DNA from: Pseudomonas sp. CCC3.1
GTDB lineage: Bacteria; Pseudomonadota; Gammaproteobacteria; Pseudomonadales; Pseudomonadaceae
DNA: 64,000 nucleotides
Direction of reading: 5' to 3'
Assembly (NCBI RefSeq): GCF_034347405.1
Contig: NZ_CP133778.1
Span: 3,844,001-3,908,000 of the forward strand
Below, in pieces: positions 1 through 8,149 of the stretch; positions within the stretch are counted from its first letter, which is position 1, and every line of letters begins with the position of its first letter. A program made the translations under genes and the position numbers. The notes below the pieces were generated by a model, which worked only from the letters and a program-made list of their open reading frames with translations, was not told the origin of the DNA and did not search any database.

Positions 1-223
1 GCCGCAAACCGGTAAACGCACTCGCATGAGTCAAGCGAATATGCCGCGGCAGCACCCAAAACCCATGCGCCAGGCACACCAAAACCCCAAGCAGGCGAGC
101 CCACACAGGCAACGAAAGAAGGCAGATTGAGATCAGCGCCAACGATTGGGCTGCAAGATACGCCGCCAGCAATTGGCCTGAGGCCTGCCAGCGGCATTCG
201 AAATAATTACTTGGGCTGGACAC
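1..223 (-). CDS. ygfX: YgfX-type membrane protein, partial (C-terminus beyond window)
   Basis: This reading frame starts at a GTG (221-223) inside the last codons of sdhE and runs off the left end of the window with 74 codons visible and no stop. The translation begins SSPSNYFECRWQAS and continues into a hydrophobic stretch (LLAAYLAAQSLALISICLL, then a second one), as in the short YgfX/CptA family: a cytoplasmic start followed by two membrane helices. YgfX genes usually sit directly behind sdhE, and the 17-bp overlap here suggests translational coupling. The role of the family is poorly settled; in enterobacteria it was proposed to act with SdhE as a toxin-antitoxin pair (CptAB), and SdhE is now known as a flavinylation factor. 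The family call rests on position and the N-terminal motif only. Confidence 0.72.
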   Translation of the reverse strand, partial: MSSPSNYFECRWQASGQLLAAYLAAQSLALISICLLSLPVWARLLGVLVCLAHGFWVLPRHIRLTHASAFTGLR

Positions 224-461
224 GGTCCAGGATCATGCGGACCATGCGCTGCAGCTCCGGGTCTTCAGACTCGGCACGCTCCATGAACCAGCCGAACATG
301 TCCTGGTCTTCACACTCAAGCAGCTTGCGATAGCACTCGCGATCAACGTCATTAAGGTGGGGGTAAACCTCCTTGACGAACGGTACCAGCAGTACGTCCA
401 GCTCAAGCATGCCGCGGCGGCTGTGCCAGTAGAGACGATTGAGTTCAACATCTTCGACCAT
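207..461 (-). CDS. sdhE: Succinate dehydrogenase flavinylation factor SdhE
   Basis: This 84-residue protein is the usual length for SdhE/YgfY (DUF339/Sdh5). It carries the family's RGMLELD motif near residue 16, the conserved surface that docks on the flavoprotein subunit, followed by an acidic helical tail. SdhE promotes covalent FAD attachment to SdhA and FrdA in the cytoplasm. The gene is divergent from ygfZ (start at 611, 149 bp apart) and overlaps ygfX downstream. Pairing with ygfZ places two metalloflavoprotein and Fe-S maturation factors side by side, as is common in Pseudomonas. Confidence 0.93.
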   Translation of the reverse strand: MVEDVELNRLYWHSRRGMLELDVLLVPFVKEVYPHLNDVDRECYRKLLECEDQDMFGWFMERAESEDPELQRMVRMILDRVQPK

Positions 462-610
462 GGAACGCTCCTCAAATAGAGCGCAAGTATACAGGCCGAT
501 CCGTCATAGAACAGTCGGCTTTGGTCGCTGTGTGTTGATCCTTTACGAACTACCCATTTACAGGTCTCCCCTCTATGATGTGCCCCAGACTTTATAACGT
601 GCGATGACTC

Positions 611-1555
611 ATGGCCGACTCCGCTTTTTTCTGCACCCTGTCTCACGAAGGCGTTCTCGCTGTTATCGGCAACGACGCCAGCAAGTTCTTGCAGGGGCAA
701 TTAACCTGCAACCTCAACTATTTGAGCGACACGCGCTCAAGCCTGGGTGCGCGCTGCACGCAAAAAGGCCGGATGCAGTCCAGCTTCCGTATCGTCCTCG
801 AACCTCAGGGCTGTTTTCTGGCCATGGCGCGCGAACTGGTTGAGCCGCAACTGACCGACCTGAAAAAATACGCCGTGTTCTCCAAGTCCAAACTGACTGA
901 TGACAGCGCCAACTGGGTGCGCTTTGGCCTGAACCAGGCCGACGTGGTACTGGAAAGTCTGGACATCCATCTGCCAGCCGACACCGACAGCGTGGCACGT
1001 GCCAATGGCCTTATCGCCATTCGCGTCTCTGAAGGTCGTGCCGAGTTGTGGGCCCCGGTTGAACAAACCGACGCCCTGCGCCAGCACTTGCAAGCGCAAC
1101 TGGTTGAAGCCGATCTCAATCAGTGGATGCTTGGCCAGATACGCGCCGGTATCGGCCAGGTCATGCCCCAGACTCGCGAGTTGTTCATCCCGCAAATGCT
1201 CAACCTGCAAGCCGTGGGCGGTGTCAGCTTCAAAAAAGGCTGCTACACCGGGCAAGAAATCGTTGCACGCATGCAATACCTCGGCAAACTCAAACGCCGT
1301 CTCTACCGTCTGTCGCTTGGGGCGAGTCACGCTGTGCCAGAACCCGGAACGCCGCTGTTTTCACCCACTCACAACAGCTCCGTGGGCGAAGTTGTCATTG
1401 CCGCTCAAGCGCAAGACAGCATTGAGTTGCTGGCCGTATTAACCACTGAAGCGGCCGAAGCGGGAGACATTCATGTGGGTGATGTGCAAGGTCCTGAGCT
1501 TTCGCTGCTTGATCTGCCTTATCAGCTAGACCGTGATCGTGAGATCCAGCGCTAA
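611..1555 (+). CDS. ygfZ: Folate-binding Fe-S cluster maturation protein YgfZ
   Basis: This 314-residue protein has the YgfZ/GcvT fold. The diagnostic signature KGCYTGQEIVARMQYLGKLK lies around residues 211-230 and includes the cysteine essential in YgfZ. The N-terminus (LQGQLTCNLNYL) is also typical. YgfZ uses tetrahydrofolate and helps repair or build certain Fe-S clusters, for example in the tRNA methylthiolase MiaB. It is divergently arranged from sdhE and is followed 21 bp later by the HDOD gene on the same strand. The chosen ATG at 611 gives the canonical N-terminus; an ATG at 604 is in another frame. Confidence 0.93.
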   Translation: MADSAFFCTLSHEGVLAVIGNDASKFLQGQLTCNLNYLSDTRSSLGARCTQKGRMQSSFRIVLEPQGCFLAMARELVEPQLTDLKKYAVFSKSKLTDDSANWVRFGLNQADVVLESLDIHLPADTDSVARANGLIAIRVSEGRAELWAPVEQTDALRQHLQAQLVEADLNQWMLGQIRAGIGQVMPQTRELFIPQMLNLQAVGGVSFKKGCYTGQEIVARMQYLGKLKRRLYRLSLGASHAVPEPGTPLFSPTHNSSVGEVVIAAQAQDSIELLAVLTTEAAEAGDIHVGDVQGPELSLLDLPYQLDRDREIQR

Positions 1556-1576
1556 TTGCCACCCTAGAGAACAGAA

Positions 1577-2394
1577 ATGAGCATGCTGGCGCACAAAGTC
1601 CAAGTGGACTTGGTAAAGGCCATCGATCGAGATGACCTGGTTTTGCCCACGCTACCGGAAGTGGCGTTAAACATCCGCAAGGCAGCAGAAAACCCTGAAA
1701 TCAGCGTCAGTAATCTGAGTAAAGTCATCGCTCGCGATACGGCGCTGGCAGCACGACTGATCAAAGTCGTTAACAGCCCGCTGCTGCGCGCGCTCTATGA
1801 AGTCACCGACTTGCACACGGCCATTACCCGGCTGGGCGTCAATTACAGCAGTAATCTGGCAATTGGCCTGGTCATGGAACAGATTTTCCATGCCCGCTCG
1901 GAAGTCGTCGAAAAAAAATGCGTGATGTCTGGCGCCAAAGCCTGGAAGTGGCCGGTATTTGCTACACCTTGTGCCGCCGATACACCTCGCTCAAACCCGA
2001 TCAGGCCGCACTCGGGGGGCTGGTGCATCAAATTGGCGTGTTGCCGATTCTGACCTATGCCGAAGAACACAACGAACTGCTCTCGGACCCGGTGTCGTTG
2101 AACCACGTGATCGAGCGCATTCACCCACTGATTGGCGACAAGTTGCTCGCCGTCTGGGAGTTCCCGGAAATGCTGCTCAAGCTGCCTGGCCAATACCAAG
2201 ACTTCACCCGTGAGTCCGAAGCCGTCGATTACATCGACCTGGTGCAAATCGCCACCGTGTTTTGTCATCAGCGCAACACCTCGGTCCTCAGCCAGGAGCT
2301 GAACGCCCTCCCGGCCTTCAATCGACTGAAGCTGGATGCGGACAGCGAAAAGCTTCAACAAGAGCTGGACGATGCACGCGGGATGTTTATCTAG
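1577..2394 (+). pseudogene. HDOD-domain signalling protein, split by a one-base shift in an A8 run
   Basis: Two overlapping frames together make one HDOD protein. The first (1577-2053) begins MSMLAHKVQVDLVKAIDRDD and keeps family sequence up to SEVVEKK. The second (from ATG 1918 to 2394) continues MRDVWRQSLEVAGICYTLC through GLVHQIGVLPILTYAEEHN to the end. They join at a run of eight A (1911-1918). Adding one A, or slipping back one base, restores a 272-residue protein. HDOD proteins are HD-GYP relatives that lack metal ligands and act as scaffolds in signalling. Possible explanations are a real inactivating deletion, a sequencing error, reversible phase variation, or slippage on A-AAA-AAA during transcription or translation. 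The second half also has its own ATG, with little sign of a ribosome binding site except GAAAAAA. Confidence 0.85.
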
Positions 2395-2410
2395 TTGCGG
2401 CCATAAATTC

Positions 2411-2554
2411 TGTAGCCGCTGTCGAGGTACCAGGCTGCGATCGGCGACGCAGTCGTCGCAAATGGGCTAACGCAGCGCTTCAGGTAAATCCAGTGCTCAA
2501 GATTTACGATCGCTGCGCAATCGATCGCAGCCTCGTACCTCGACAGCGGCTACA
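2411..2554. repeat. Inverted REP-like pair (Pseudomonas dispersed repeat)
   Basis: Two arms of about 33 bp face each other: one starting TGTAGCCGCTGTCGAGGTAC at 2411 and its near-perfect reverse complement ending at 2554, separated by about 78 bp. The same arm motif recurs at 19935, 27266, 39750 and 46535. It fills the 221-bp gap between two convergent genes (HDOD and tctE), a typical site for REPIN/BIME elements, and could fold into a hairpin that ends transcription from both sides. Confidence 0.8.
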
Positions 2555-2615
2555 AGAACCGTGTGCAACACACTACTTGTGGAAACACCGCAGCAGTGGC
2601 TATGCCCCCATGCGC

Positions 2616-4022
2616 TCAAAATTTTAGGCGATCGCCGCTGGCCGGCACAAAGCTCACCCGCACTTTCAACCCGCCCTGCACACCATCATGCAGGCTGATG
2701 TGCGCCAGATGCGCGCGGCAGATCTCGCCAACGATCGCCAGCCCCAACCCCGAACCTGCCACCTGTTGATTGCGCCGATAAAAACGCTCAAAGACTCGCT
2801 CGCGGTCTTCATGCGGAATACCTGGCCCGTCGTCTTCCACTTCCAGCACCGCCGCAGAGGTCACTCGCAAAATGACATTGCCGCCCACCGGCGTGTGCGC
2901 CAAAGCGTTGTCCACCAGGTTGCTCAACAACTCATTAAGCAAGGTCGGCTCTCCGCGTAACCACACCGGATGATCAGCCTCCAGCGCCAATGCTACCCCT
3001 CGATAATGCGCCAATGGCGCCATGGCCATGCCAAGGTCTCGCGCCAGTTGGCTGAGGTCGAGCAATTGCGCACCGCCTTCGGCAATCGCGCGCGCGCCGT
3101 TTTCAATGCGCGCCAATGACAGTAGCTGGTTCGCCAGATGCGTCAGCCGATCGGTGTCCTGTCCCGCTTGCTCCAGGGTATGACGCAAGGTCTGCGGGGC
3201 ATCTGAGCGTAACCCTAGCTCAAGCCGGGCCTTGAGCACTGCCAGCGGGGTGCGCAGTTCATGGGCCGCGTCGGCGATAAACTGCGCCTGGCGCTCAAAC
3301 TGTCCACGCAAGCGCTCGGTAAAGTGATTGAGCGCCTGCACCAACGGCCTCAATTCACGCTGTACAGAGACCAGCGGCAAAGGCCGTAAATCGTCTGGCT
3401 CACGCTCTTCAACCGCATTGCGCAAACGTTCCAACGGACGCAGCGCAGCGCTGACGGCAAACCAGACGACCAGTAAGGCGCCCAACCCGAGCATGCCCAA
3501 ACGCAGCAATGTGTCCGCCATCAAGCTGCGCGCCATGGCCACGCGTGCCTCATCGGTTTCTGCCACGCGAATTTCAGCCATGCCATTCATGTTCGGCTCG
3601 CTCACGGCTTTGAGCAGACTCACCACGCGCACGTTCTGGCCCAGGTATTCACCGTTGTAAAAGCGCGCCAGCGCCGGGTAATCATCGGTGCGCGGGGTTC
3701 CGGGAGGCGGCGCAGGCAAGTGCTCATAACCGGAAATCAGCCGCTGGTGAATATCGTTGACCTGATAGTAGATGCGTCCGGCACTGTCGTAAGCAAACGT
3801 ATCGAGTGCGACGTAAGGCACGTCAGCACTCAAACTGCCATCACGTTGCGACAAGCCCGCGGCGATGGTGCGGGCAGAAGCCAGCAAGGTTCGATCATAG
3901 GCGGTGTCTGCCGCTTCGCGACCATTGAAATAAGCGCTTAAACCGCTGGCCAGCATCAGCACCACCAGCAACAGCGTCAGGTTCCACAGCAGCCTCCAGC
4001 GTAAGCTGTCGACCTTAAACAT
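2616..4022 (-). CDS. tctE: Tricarboxylate-responsive sensor histidine kinase TctE
   Basis: This 468-residue membrane kinase has a transmembrane helix at about residues 12-32, a periplasmic sensor segment, a second helix near 170-195 followed by a HAMP-like linker, the phospho-accepting H-box (FIADAAHELRTPL, His near residue 254), the N-box (LLSNLVDNALAHTP), and G-boxes DDGPGIP and GSGLGLAIV. It lies behind tctD with a short overlap and opposite the tctCBA citrate transporter, which identifies it as TctE. I chose ATG 4022, preceded by GGAAAG; a GTG one codon upstream is the alternative. TctE senses tri- or dicarboxylates and phosphorylates TctD. Confidence 0.9.
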   Translation of the reverse strand: MFKVDSLRWRLLWNLTLLLVVLMLASGLSAYFNGREAADTAYDRTLLASARTIAAGLSQRDGSLSADVPYVALDTFAYDSAGRIYYQVNDIHQRLISGYEHLPAPPPGTPRTDDYPALARFYNGEYLGQNVRVVSLLKAVSEPNMNGMAEIRVAETDEARVAMARSLMADTLLRLGMLGLGALLVVWFAVSAALRPLERLRNAVEEREPDDLRPLPLVSVQRELRPLVQALNHFTERLRGQFERQAQFIADAAHELRTPLAVLKARLELGLRSDAPQTLRHTLEQAGQDTDRLTHLANQLLSLARIENGARAIAEGGAQLLDLSQLARDLGMAMAPLAHYRGVALALEADHPVWLRGEPTLLNELLSNLVDNALAHTPVGGNVILRVTSAAVLEVEDDGPGIPHEDRERVFERFYRRNQQVAGSGLGLAIVGEICRAHLAHISLHDGVQGGLKVRVSFVPASGDRLKF

Positions 4023-4686
4023 CACGGCTTTCCAGCAAGTAGCCCAACCCCCGAAAGGTCACAATCGCCACCGACTGACCATCCAGCTTTTTGCGCAAGC
4101 GGTGCACGTAGATCTCAATGGCGTCAGCGCTCGCTTCCTCGTCCAGGCCAAACACTTGAGCCGCCAGTTGCTCCTTGCTCATGACCCGTCCGGGCCTGGC
4201 AATCAGCGCTTCCAGCACCGCCTGTTCACGCGAGGTCAGGGTCAGCAATTCGCCCCCCAAAGAGAAACGTCGGGTTTCGAGGTCATAGACCAGCGCGCCG
4301 CAACGCTGCTGCCGCTCGCCGCCTAGCACGCTGCGGCGCAACAAGGCTTTGACCCGAGCTTCGAGTTCAGTCAGCTCAAACGGCTTGGCCAGGTAATCAT
4401 CAGCCCCAAGATTGAGCCCGTGAACCCGATCCTTGACGTCACTGCGCGCCGTCAGCATCAACACCGGCACGGTTTTGCCCCGACTGCGCAAACGTGCCAG
4501 CACCTCAAAACCATCCATGCGCGGCAGGCCTACATCCAGAATGACCACCGCATACTCTTCACTGCTCAGCGCCAGATCAGCAGCCACGCCATCGTGCAGG
4601 ACGTCCACCGTCAAGCCCGTGCTTTTCAGCGCTTGAGCAACGCTCTCGGCCAACTGCAACTGATCCTCGACCAAAAGAACACGCAT
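4015..4686 (-). CDS. tctD: OmpR-family response regulator TctD
   Basis: This is a two-domain regulator: a receiver with MRVLLVEDQ at the N-terminus, phospho-acceptor in VILDVGLP near residue 50 and KPF lysine near 100, then a winged-helix DNA-binding domain ending VTFRGLGYLLE. The start at 4686 is set by GAGG eight bases upstream; a GTG nine bases further out has no spaced Shine-Dalgarno. TctD controls the tricarboxylate uptake genes lying divergently to the right. In P. aeruginosa it represses the porin opdH when substrate is absent. It overlaps tctE by 8 bp, so the pair is co-translated. Confidence 0.92.
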   Translation of the reverse strand: MRVLLVEDQLQLAESVAQALKSTGLTVDVLHDGVAADLALSSEEYAVVILDVGLPRMDGFEVLARLRSRGKTVPVLMLTARSDVKDRVHGLNLGADDYLAKPFELTELEARVKALLRRSVLGGERQQRCGALVYDLETRRFSLGGELLTLTSREQAVLEALIARPGRVMSKEQLAAQVFGLDEEASADAIEIYVHRLRKKLDGQSVAIVTFRGLGYLLESRDV

Positions 4687-4786
4687 CGGGTTCACCTCAT
4701 TTTTTATACGGACTCAAGTCCTTCTTGGCGCGGAGTTTACAGGCGGTAAACGCGCTGTGAAGCCCAACAGTCAATGAAAGAAAACT

Positions 4787-4805
4787 GAAAGGTTGGCGAA
4801 AGGTT
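4787..4805. promoter_or_regulatory. Tandem GAAAGGTT direct repeat, candidate TctD site
   Basis: GAAAGGTT occurs at 4787-4794 and again at 4798-4805, exactly 11 bp apart. OmpR-family regulators commonly bind direct repeats with this one-turn spacing. The site sits about 100 bp upstream of tctD and upstream of the presumed divergent promoter for the citrate transport genes. Assignment to TctD is inference from position and spacing. Confidence 0.45.
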
Positions 4806-4898
4806 AACCGATTACGATCAAGCAACAGGCAGTTACATCTGCCGCGCTTTTGATTCACGGCGCTGCGCAAAACACCTCGACGTGTTTTCGCCAATAAG

Positions 4899-4911
4899 AA
4901 CAATAATGGAG
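4899..4911 (+). promoter_or_regulatory. Crc/Hfq-type AACAATAA site next to a Shine-Dalgarno, orphan copy
   Basis: AACAATAA (4899-4906) matches the AANAANAA catabolite activity motif bound by Hfq with Crc, and is followed directly by TGGAG and an ATG at 4921. The same arrangement recurs before tctC at 5112. Here it leads only into a 35-codon frame, so it looks like the surviving 5' end of a former gene or a leader peptide. The rest of the 440-bp gap between tctD and tctC (4687-5135) shows no other gene. Confidence 0.5.
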
Positions 4912-4920
4912 CACACCCCC

Positions 4921-5028
4921 ATGCTGATGCCTCAGCGTAAAGACTCTTGCCCTAACACGCCCCCTGTTTCGTGCTTGCCTGCCCCAGGTCTGCGAACGAC
5001 ACTCTGCTGCCCCTCACTTTATCCATGA
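4921..5028 (+). CDS. Short frame (35 codons), leader peptide or remnant of a lost porin gene
   Basis: ATG 4921 opens 35 codons (start MLMPQRKDSC) ending at TGA 5026-5028. It has a GGAG Shine-Dalgarno nine bases upstream and a CA motif overlapping it. The product has four cysteines and seven prolines, no hydrophobic core and no family I recognise. In P. aeruginosa the tricarboxylate porin opdH stands immediately upstream of tctC and none is present here, so this may be the initiation region of a deleted opdH. That is inference; the frame could also be chance. Confidence 0.3.
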   Translation: MLMPQRKDSCPNTPPVSCLPAPGLRTTLCCPSLYP

Positions 5029-5111
5029 CGCCCACGATGCACGGCATTTGCCCTGCGTAAACGTTGGCGATGGTAACGGCTTGATAGCGACACATTTCTG
5101 CTCGCTAAAAA

Positions 5112-5119
5112 AACAATAA
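5112..5119 (+). promoter_or_regulatory. Crc/Hfq binding motif in the tctC leader
   Basis: AACAATAA lies 16 bases upstream of the tctC ATG (5136), just before the ribosome binding site TGTGGAG. This position fits translational repression by Hfq-Crc when preferred carbon sources are present. In Pseudomonas, uptake genes for secondary substrates typically carry such motifs across or beside the Shine-Dalgarno. Confidence 0.6.
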
Positions 5120-5135
5120 CTCCTGTGGAGACACC

Positions 5136-6113
5136 ATGAACTTCTCACTGCGCAATCTTGCTCTTGCGGCTGGCTGCATGCTCGTTGCTGGCCAACTAAT
5201 GGCTGAACCGAAACGCCCGGAATGCATCGCCCCGGCCTCTCCTGGCGGTGGTTTTGACCTGACCTGCAAACTGGTGCAAAGCGCACTGGTGAACGAAAAA
5301 CTGCTCAGCAAACCCATGCGCGTGACCTACATGCCAGGGGGCGTGGGCGCCGTGGCGTATAACGCAGTGGTTGCCCAGCGCCCGGCAGATGCCGGCACGC
5401 TAGTGGCCTGGTCCAGCGGCTCGCTGCTGAACCTGGCCCAAGGCAAGTTCGGGCGTTTCGATGAAAGCGCTGTTCGCTGGCTCGCGGCTGTCGGCACAAG
5501 CTACGGCGCTATCGCTGTTAAAAGTGATTCGCCCTACAAGAACCTCGACGATCTGGTTCAAGCGCTGAAAAAAGACCCGAGCAAAGTGGTTATCGGCTCT
5601 GGCGGCACAGTCGGCAGCCAGGACTGGATGCAAACGGCCCTGATCGCTAAGGCGGCCGGTATCAACCCGCGTGACTTGCGTTACGTGGCCCTGGAAGGCG
5701 GTGGCGAAATTGCCACGGCACTGCTGGGCGGGCACATCCAGGTCGGCAGCACCGACATTTCTGACTCCATGCCTCACATCCAGAGCGGCGATATGCGCCT
5801 GTTGGCGGTGTTTGCCAATGAGCGCCTCGACGAGCCGGAAATGAAAGACATCCCGACCGCCAAAGAACAGGGCTACGACATTGTCTGGCCTGTTGTGCGC
5901 GGTTTCTACCTGGGGCCAAAAGTCAGCGATGCCGAGTACGCGTGGTGGAAGGATGCCTTCGACAAACTGCTGGTTTCCGAAGAGTTCGCCACCTTGCGTG
6001 ATCAGCGTGAACTCTTCCCGTTCTCCATGACCGGGCCGGAGCTGGACACTTACGTGAAAAAACAGGTGGCCGACTACAAAATCCTGGCCCAGGAATTTGG
6101 CCTCATCCAGTAA
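5136..6113 (+). CDS. tctC: Tripartite tricarboxylate transporter, periplasmic binding protein TctC
   Basis: This 325-residue protein has a clear signal peptide (cleavage near AMA-EP at residues 22-24) and the Bug/TctC fold: PGGGFDLTCKLVQSAL, VTYMPGGVGAVAYN, and the ligand loop around SGGTVGSQDW. It captures citrate or related tricarboxylates in the periplasm and passes them to the TctAB membrane pair. It is first in tctCBA, with 55 bp to tctB, and is read away from tctDE. The length is normal for the family. Confidence 0.93.
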   Translation: MNFSLRNLALAAGCMLVAGQLMAEPKRPECIAPASPGGGFDLTCKLVQSALVNEKLLSKPMRVTYMPGGVGAVAYNAVVAQRPADAGTLVAWSSGSLLNLAQGKFGRFDESAVRWLAAVGTSYGAIAVKSDSPYKNLDDLVQALKKDPSKVVIGSGGTVGSQDWMQTALIAKAAGINPRDLRYVALEGGGEIATALLGGHIQVGSTDISDSMPHIQSGDMRLLAVFANERLDEPEMKDIPTAKEQGYDIVWPVVRGFYLGPKVSDAEYAWWKDAFDKLLVSEEFATLRDQRELFPFSMTGPELDTYVKKQVADYKILAQEFGLIQ

Positions 6114-6168
6114 CCGCCGCTGATCACAGGCTGTGCCCTTGAACACGGGCACAGCCCTGGAGTGAACC

Positions 6169-6627
6169 ATGCTCTTACAACGTATTTTTGCCTCGGCGCT
6201 GCTCATTGTCTGCGCCGGTCTGGCGGCGATGGCCTGGCCGTATCAAGCTTCGTTCTCCTACGAGCCGGTCGGACCTCGCGCCTTCCCGCTGTTGATGCTC
6301 GGCCTGATGGGCCTGGGGTTGATCTACATGATCTTTCGCCCTACGCCGGTGGTGCACAGCGAAGACGACCCGCAACTGGATCGCGAAACCCTGATCAAGA
6401 TTGGCCTGTGCACGGTACTGCTGCTGATCTTTGCCGGCACATTCGAAACACTCGGTTTCATCCTTAGCGCCATGCTGGTCGGCATCCCGATGGCTCGCCT
6501 GTATGGCGGCCGCTGGTTGCCCAGCATTGTGATCATCAGCCTGATGAGCGTCGGCCTTTATCTGTTGTTCGATAAAGCCATGGACGTTCCGCTGCCACTT
6601 GGCCTGCTCGACGTTCTGGAGAACTGA
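6169..6627 (+). CDS. tctB: Tripartite tricarboxylate transporter small membrane subunit TctB
   Basis: This 152-residue protein has four hydrophobic helices (around residues 5-22, 38-55, 80-110 and 120-145), typical of TctB, which pairs with TctA to form the membrane part of the transporter. It is preceded by CTGGAG at a good distance from ATG 6169. Its stop codon at 6627 lies one base before the tctA start, so the two are probably translationally coupled. Confidence 0.88.
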   Translation: MLLQRIFASALLIVCAGLAAMAWPYQASFSYEPVGPRAFPLLMLGLMGLGLIYMIFRPTPVVHSEDDPQLDRETLIKIGLCTVLLLIFAGTFETLGFILSAMLVGIPMARLYGGRWLPSIVIISLMSVGLYLLFDKAMDVPLPLGLLDVLEN

Positions 6628-6628
6628 T

Positions 6629-8149
6629 ATGGATACTTTTGGCTATTTGGGCCAGGGCTTCGGCGTCGCGCTCAGCCCTTACAACTTGATCACCGCACTG
6701 TGCGGCACGTTGATCGGTACTGTGGTGGGTTTGTTGCCCGGGCTTGGGCCGATCAACGGCGTAGCACTGCTGATCCCGATTGCCTTCGCCTTGGGGCTGC
6801 CACCCGAGTCAGCGCTGATTTTGCTGGCGGCTGTGTACCTGGGCTGTGAATACGGCGGTCGTATCAGCTCCATTTTGCTGAACATCCCGGGCGAAGCATC
6901 GACCGTGATGACCACCCTCGACGGCTACCCTATGGCCCGTAAAGGCCTGGCAGGCGTGGCGTTGTCATTGTCGGCCTGGAGTTCTTTTATCGGGGCCTTT
7001 ATTGCCACGTGCGGCATGGTGCTGTTCGCCCCGCTGCTGGCCAAATGGGCAATTGCCTTTGGTCCGGCAGAATATTTCGTGCTGATGGTGTTCGCGATTG
7101 TCTGCCTCGGCGGCATGGCGGGCGACCGGCCGCTCAAGACCTTTATCGCAGCGCTGATTGGCCTGTTTCTGTCGTGCGTTGGAATTGATGCCAACAGCGG
7201 GGTCTACCGTTTCACCGGGGACAACATCCACCTGACTGATGGCATCCAATTCGTCGTGCTGGTACTCGGGCTGTTTTCCATCAGTGAGATTCTGTTGCTG
7301 CTGGAAAAGACCCATCGCGGGCAAGAAGCCGTGAAAGCGACCGGGCGCATGATGTTCAACTTTAAAGAAGCGTCGGCAGTGTTCGTGGTGAACATCCGCT
7401 GTGGTTTGCTGGGCTTCATCATGGGCGTGCTGCCGGGAGCCGGCGCAACCTTGGCCAGCGCGGTGGCGTACATGACAGAGAAACGCCTGGCGGGTGCTTC
7501 AGGCACATTCGGTCAAGGTGACTCGCGAGGGCTTGCTGCACCCGAAACGGCCATTGGCGCTTCGGCCTGCGGTGCACTGGTGCCCATGCTGACACTCGGT
7601 GTTCCGGGTTCTGGCACCACGGCGGTGATGATCGGCGCCTTGTCGCTGTACAACATCACCCCTGGCCCGCTGTTGTTTCAACAGCAACCGGACATTGTCT
7701 GGGGTCTGATCGCTTCGTTGTTTATCGCCAATATCATGCTGGTGATCCTCAACATCCCGATGATTCGTATCTTCACCCGGATTCTGTCGGTACCTAACTG
7801 GGCACTGGTGCCGGTGATTGCGATCATTACCGCCATCGGCGTTTATGCGGTTCACGCGACCACCTTCGACCTGTTCCTGATGATCGGTATCGGCATCTTC
7901 GGTTACATCCTGCGCAAGCTCGATTTTCCGCTTTCGCCAGTCCTTCTGGGGTTCATCCTTGGCGGTCTGATGGAGCAGAACCTGCGTCGTGCACTGTCGA
8001 TTTCCAACGGTGCGCTGGACATCTTGTGGGCCAGCCCAATCACCATGGGTGTGTGGGTACTGGTCTCAATCATGCTGCTGTTGCCTATTCTGCGCATCTG
8101 GCGCAAACGCAGTGCCAAGCGCCGCGCCATGGCTGATGCCAATGCCTGA
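6629..8149 (+). CDS. tctA: Tripartite tricarboxylate transporter large membrane subunit TctA
   Basis: This protein of about 506 residues has some 10-12 membrane helices and the three family signatures: GLLPGLGPINGVALL near residue 30, GVLPGAGATLASAVAYMTEKRL near 260, and LGVPGSGTTAVMIG near 320. It is the sodium- or proton-coupled translocation subunit for citrate-like substrates delivered by TctC. ATG 6629 follows the tctB stop by one base, with CTGGAGA seven bases upstream. The end overlaps the start of the AbrB-type gene by 14 bp. Confidence 0.94.
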   Translation: MDTFGYLGQGFGVALSPYNLITALCGTLIGTVVGLLPGLGPINGVALLIPIAFALGLPPESALILLAAVYLGCEYGGRISSILLNIPGEASTVMTTLDGYPMARKGLAGVALSLSAWSSFIGAFIATCGMVLFAPLLAKWAIAFGPAEYFVLMVFAIVCLGGMAGDRPLKTFIAALIGLFLSCVGIDANSGVYRFTGDNIHLTDGIQFVVLVLGLFSISEILLLLEKTHRGQEAVKATGRMMFNFKEASAVFVVNIRCGLLGFIMGVLPGAGATLASAVAYMTEKRLAGASGTFGQGDSRGLAAPETAIGASACGALVPMLTLGVPGSGTTAVMIGALSLYNITPGPLLFQQQPDIVWGLIASLFIANIMLVILNIPMIRIFTRILSVPNWALVPVIAIITAIGVYAVHATTFDLFLMIGIGIFGYILRKLDFPLSPVLLGFILGGLMEQNLRRALSISNGALDILWASPITMGVWVLVSIMLLLPILRIWRKRSAKRRAMADANA

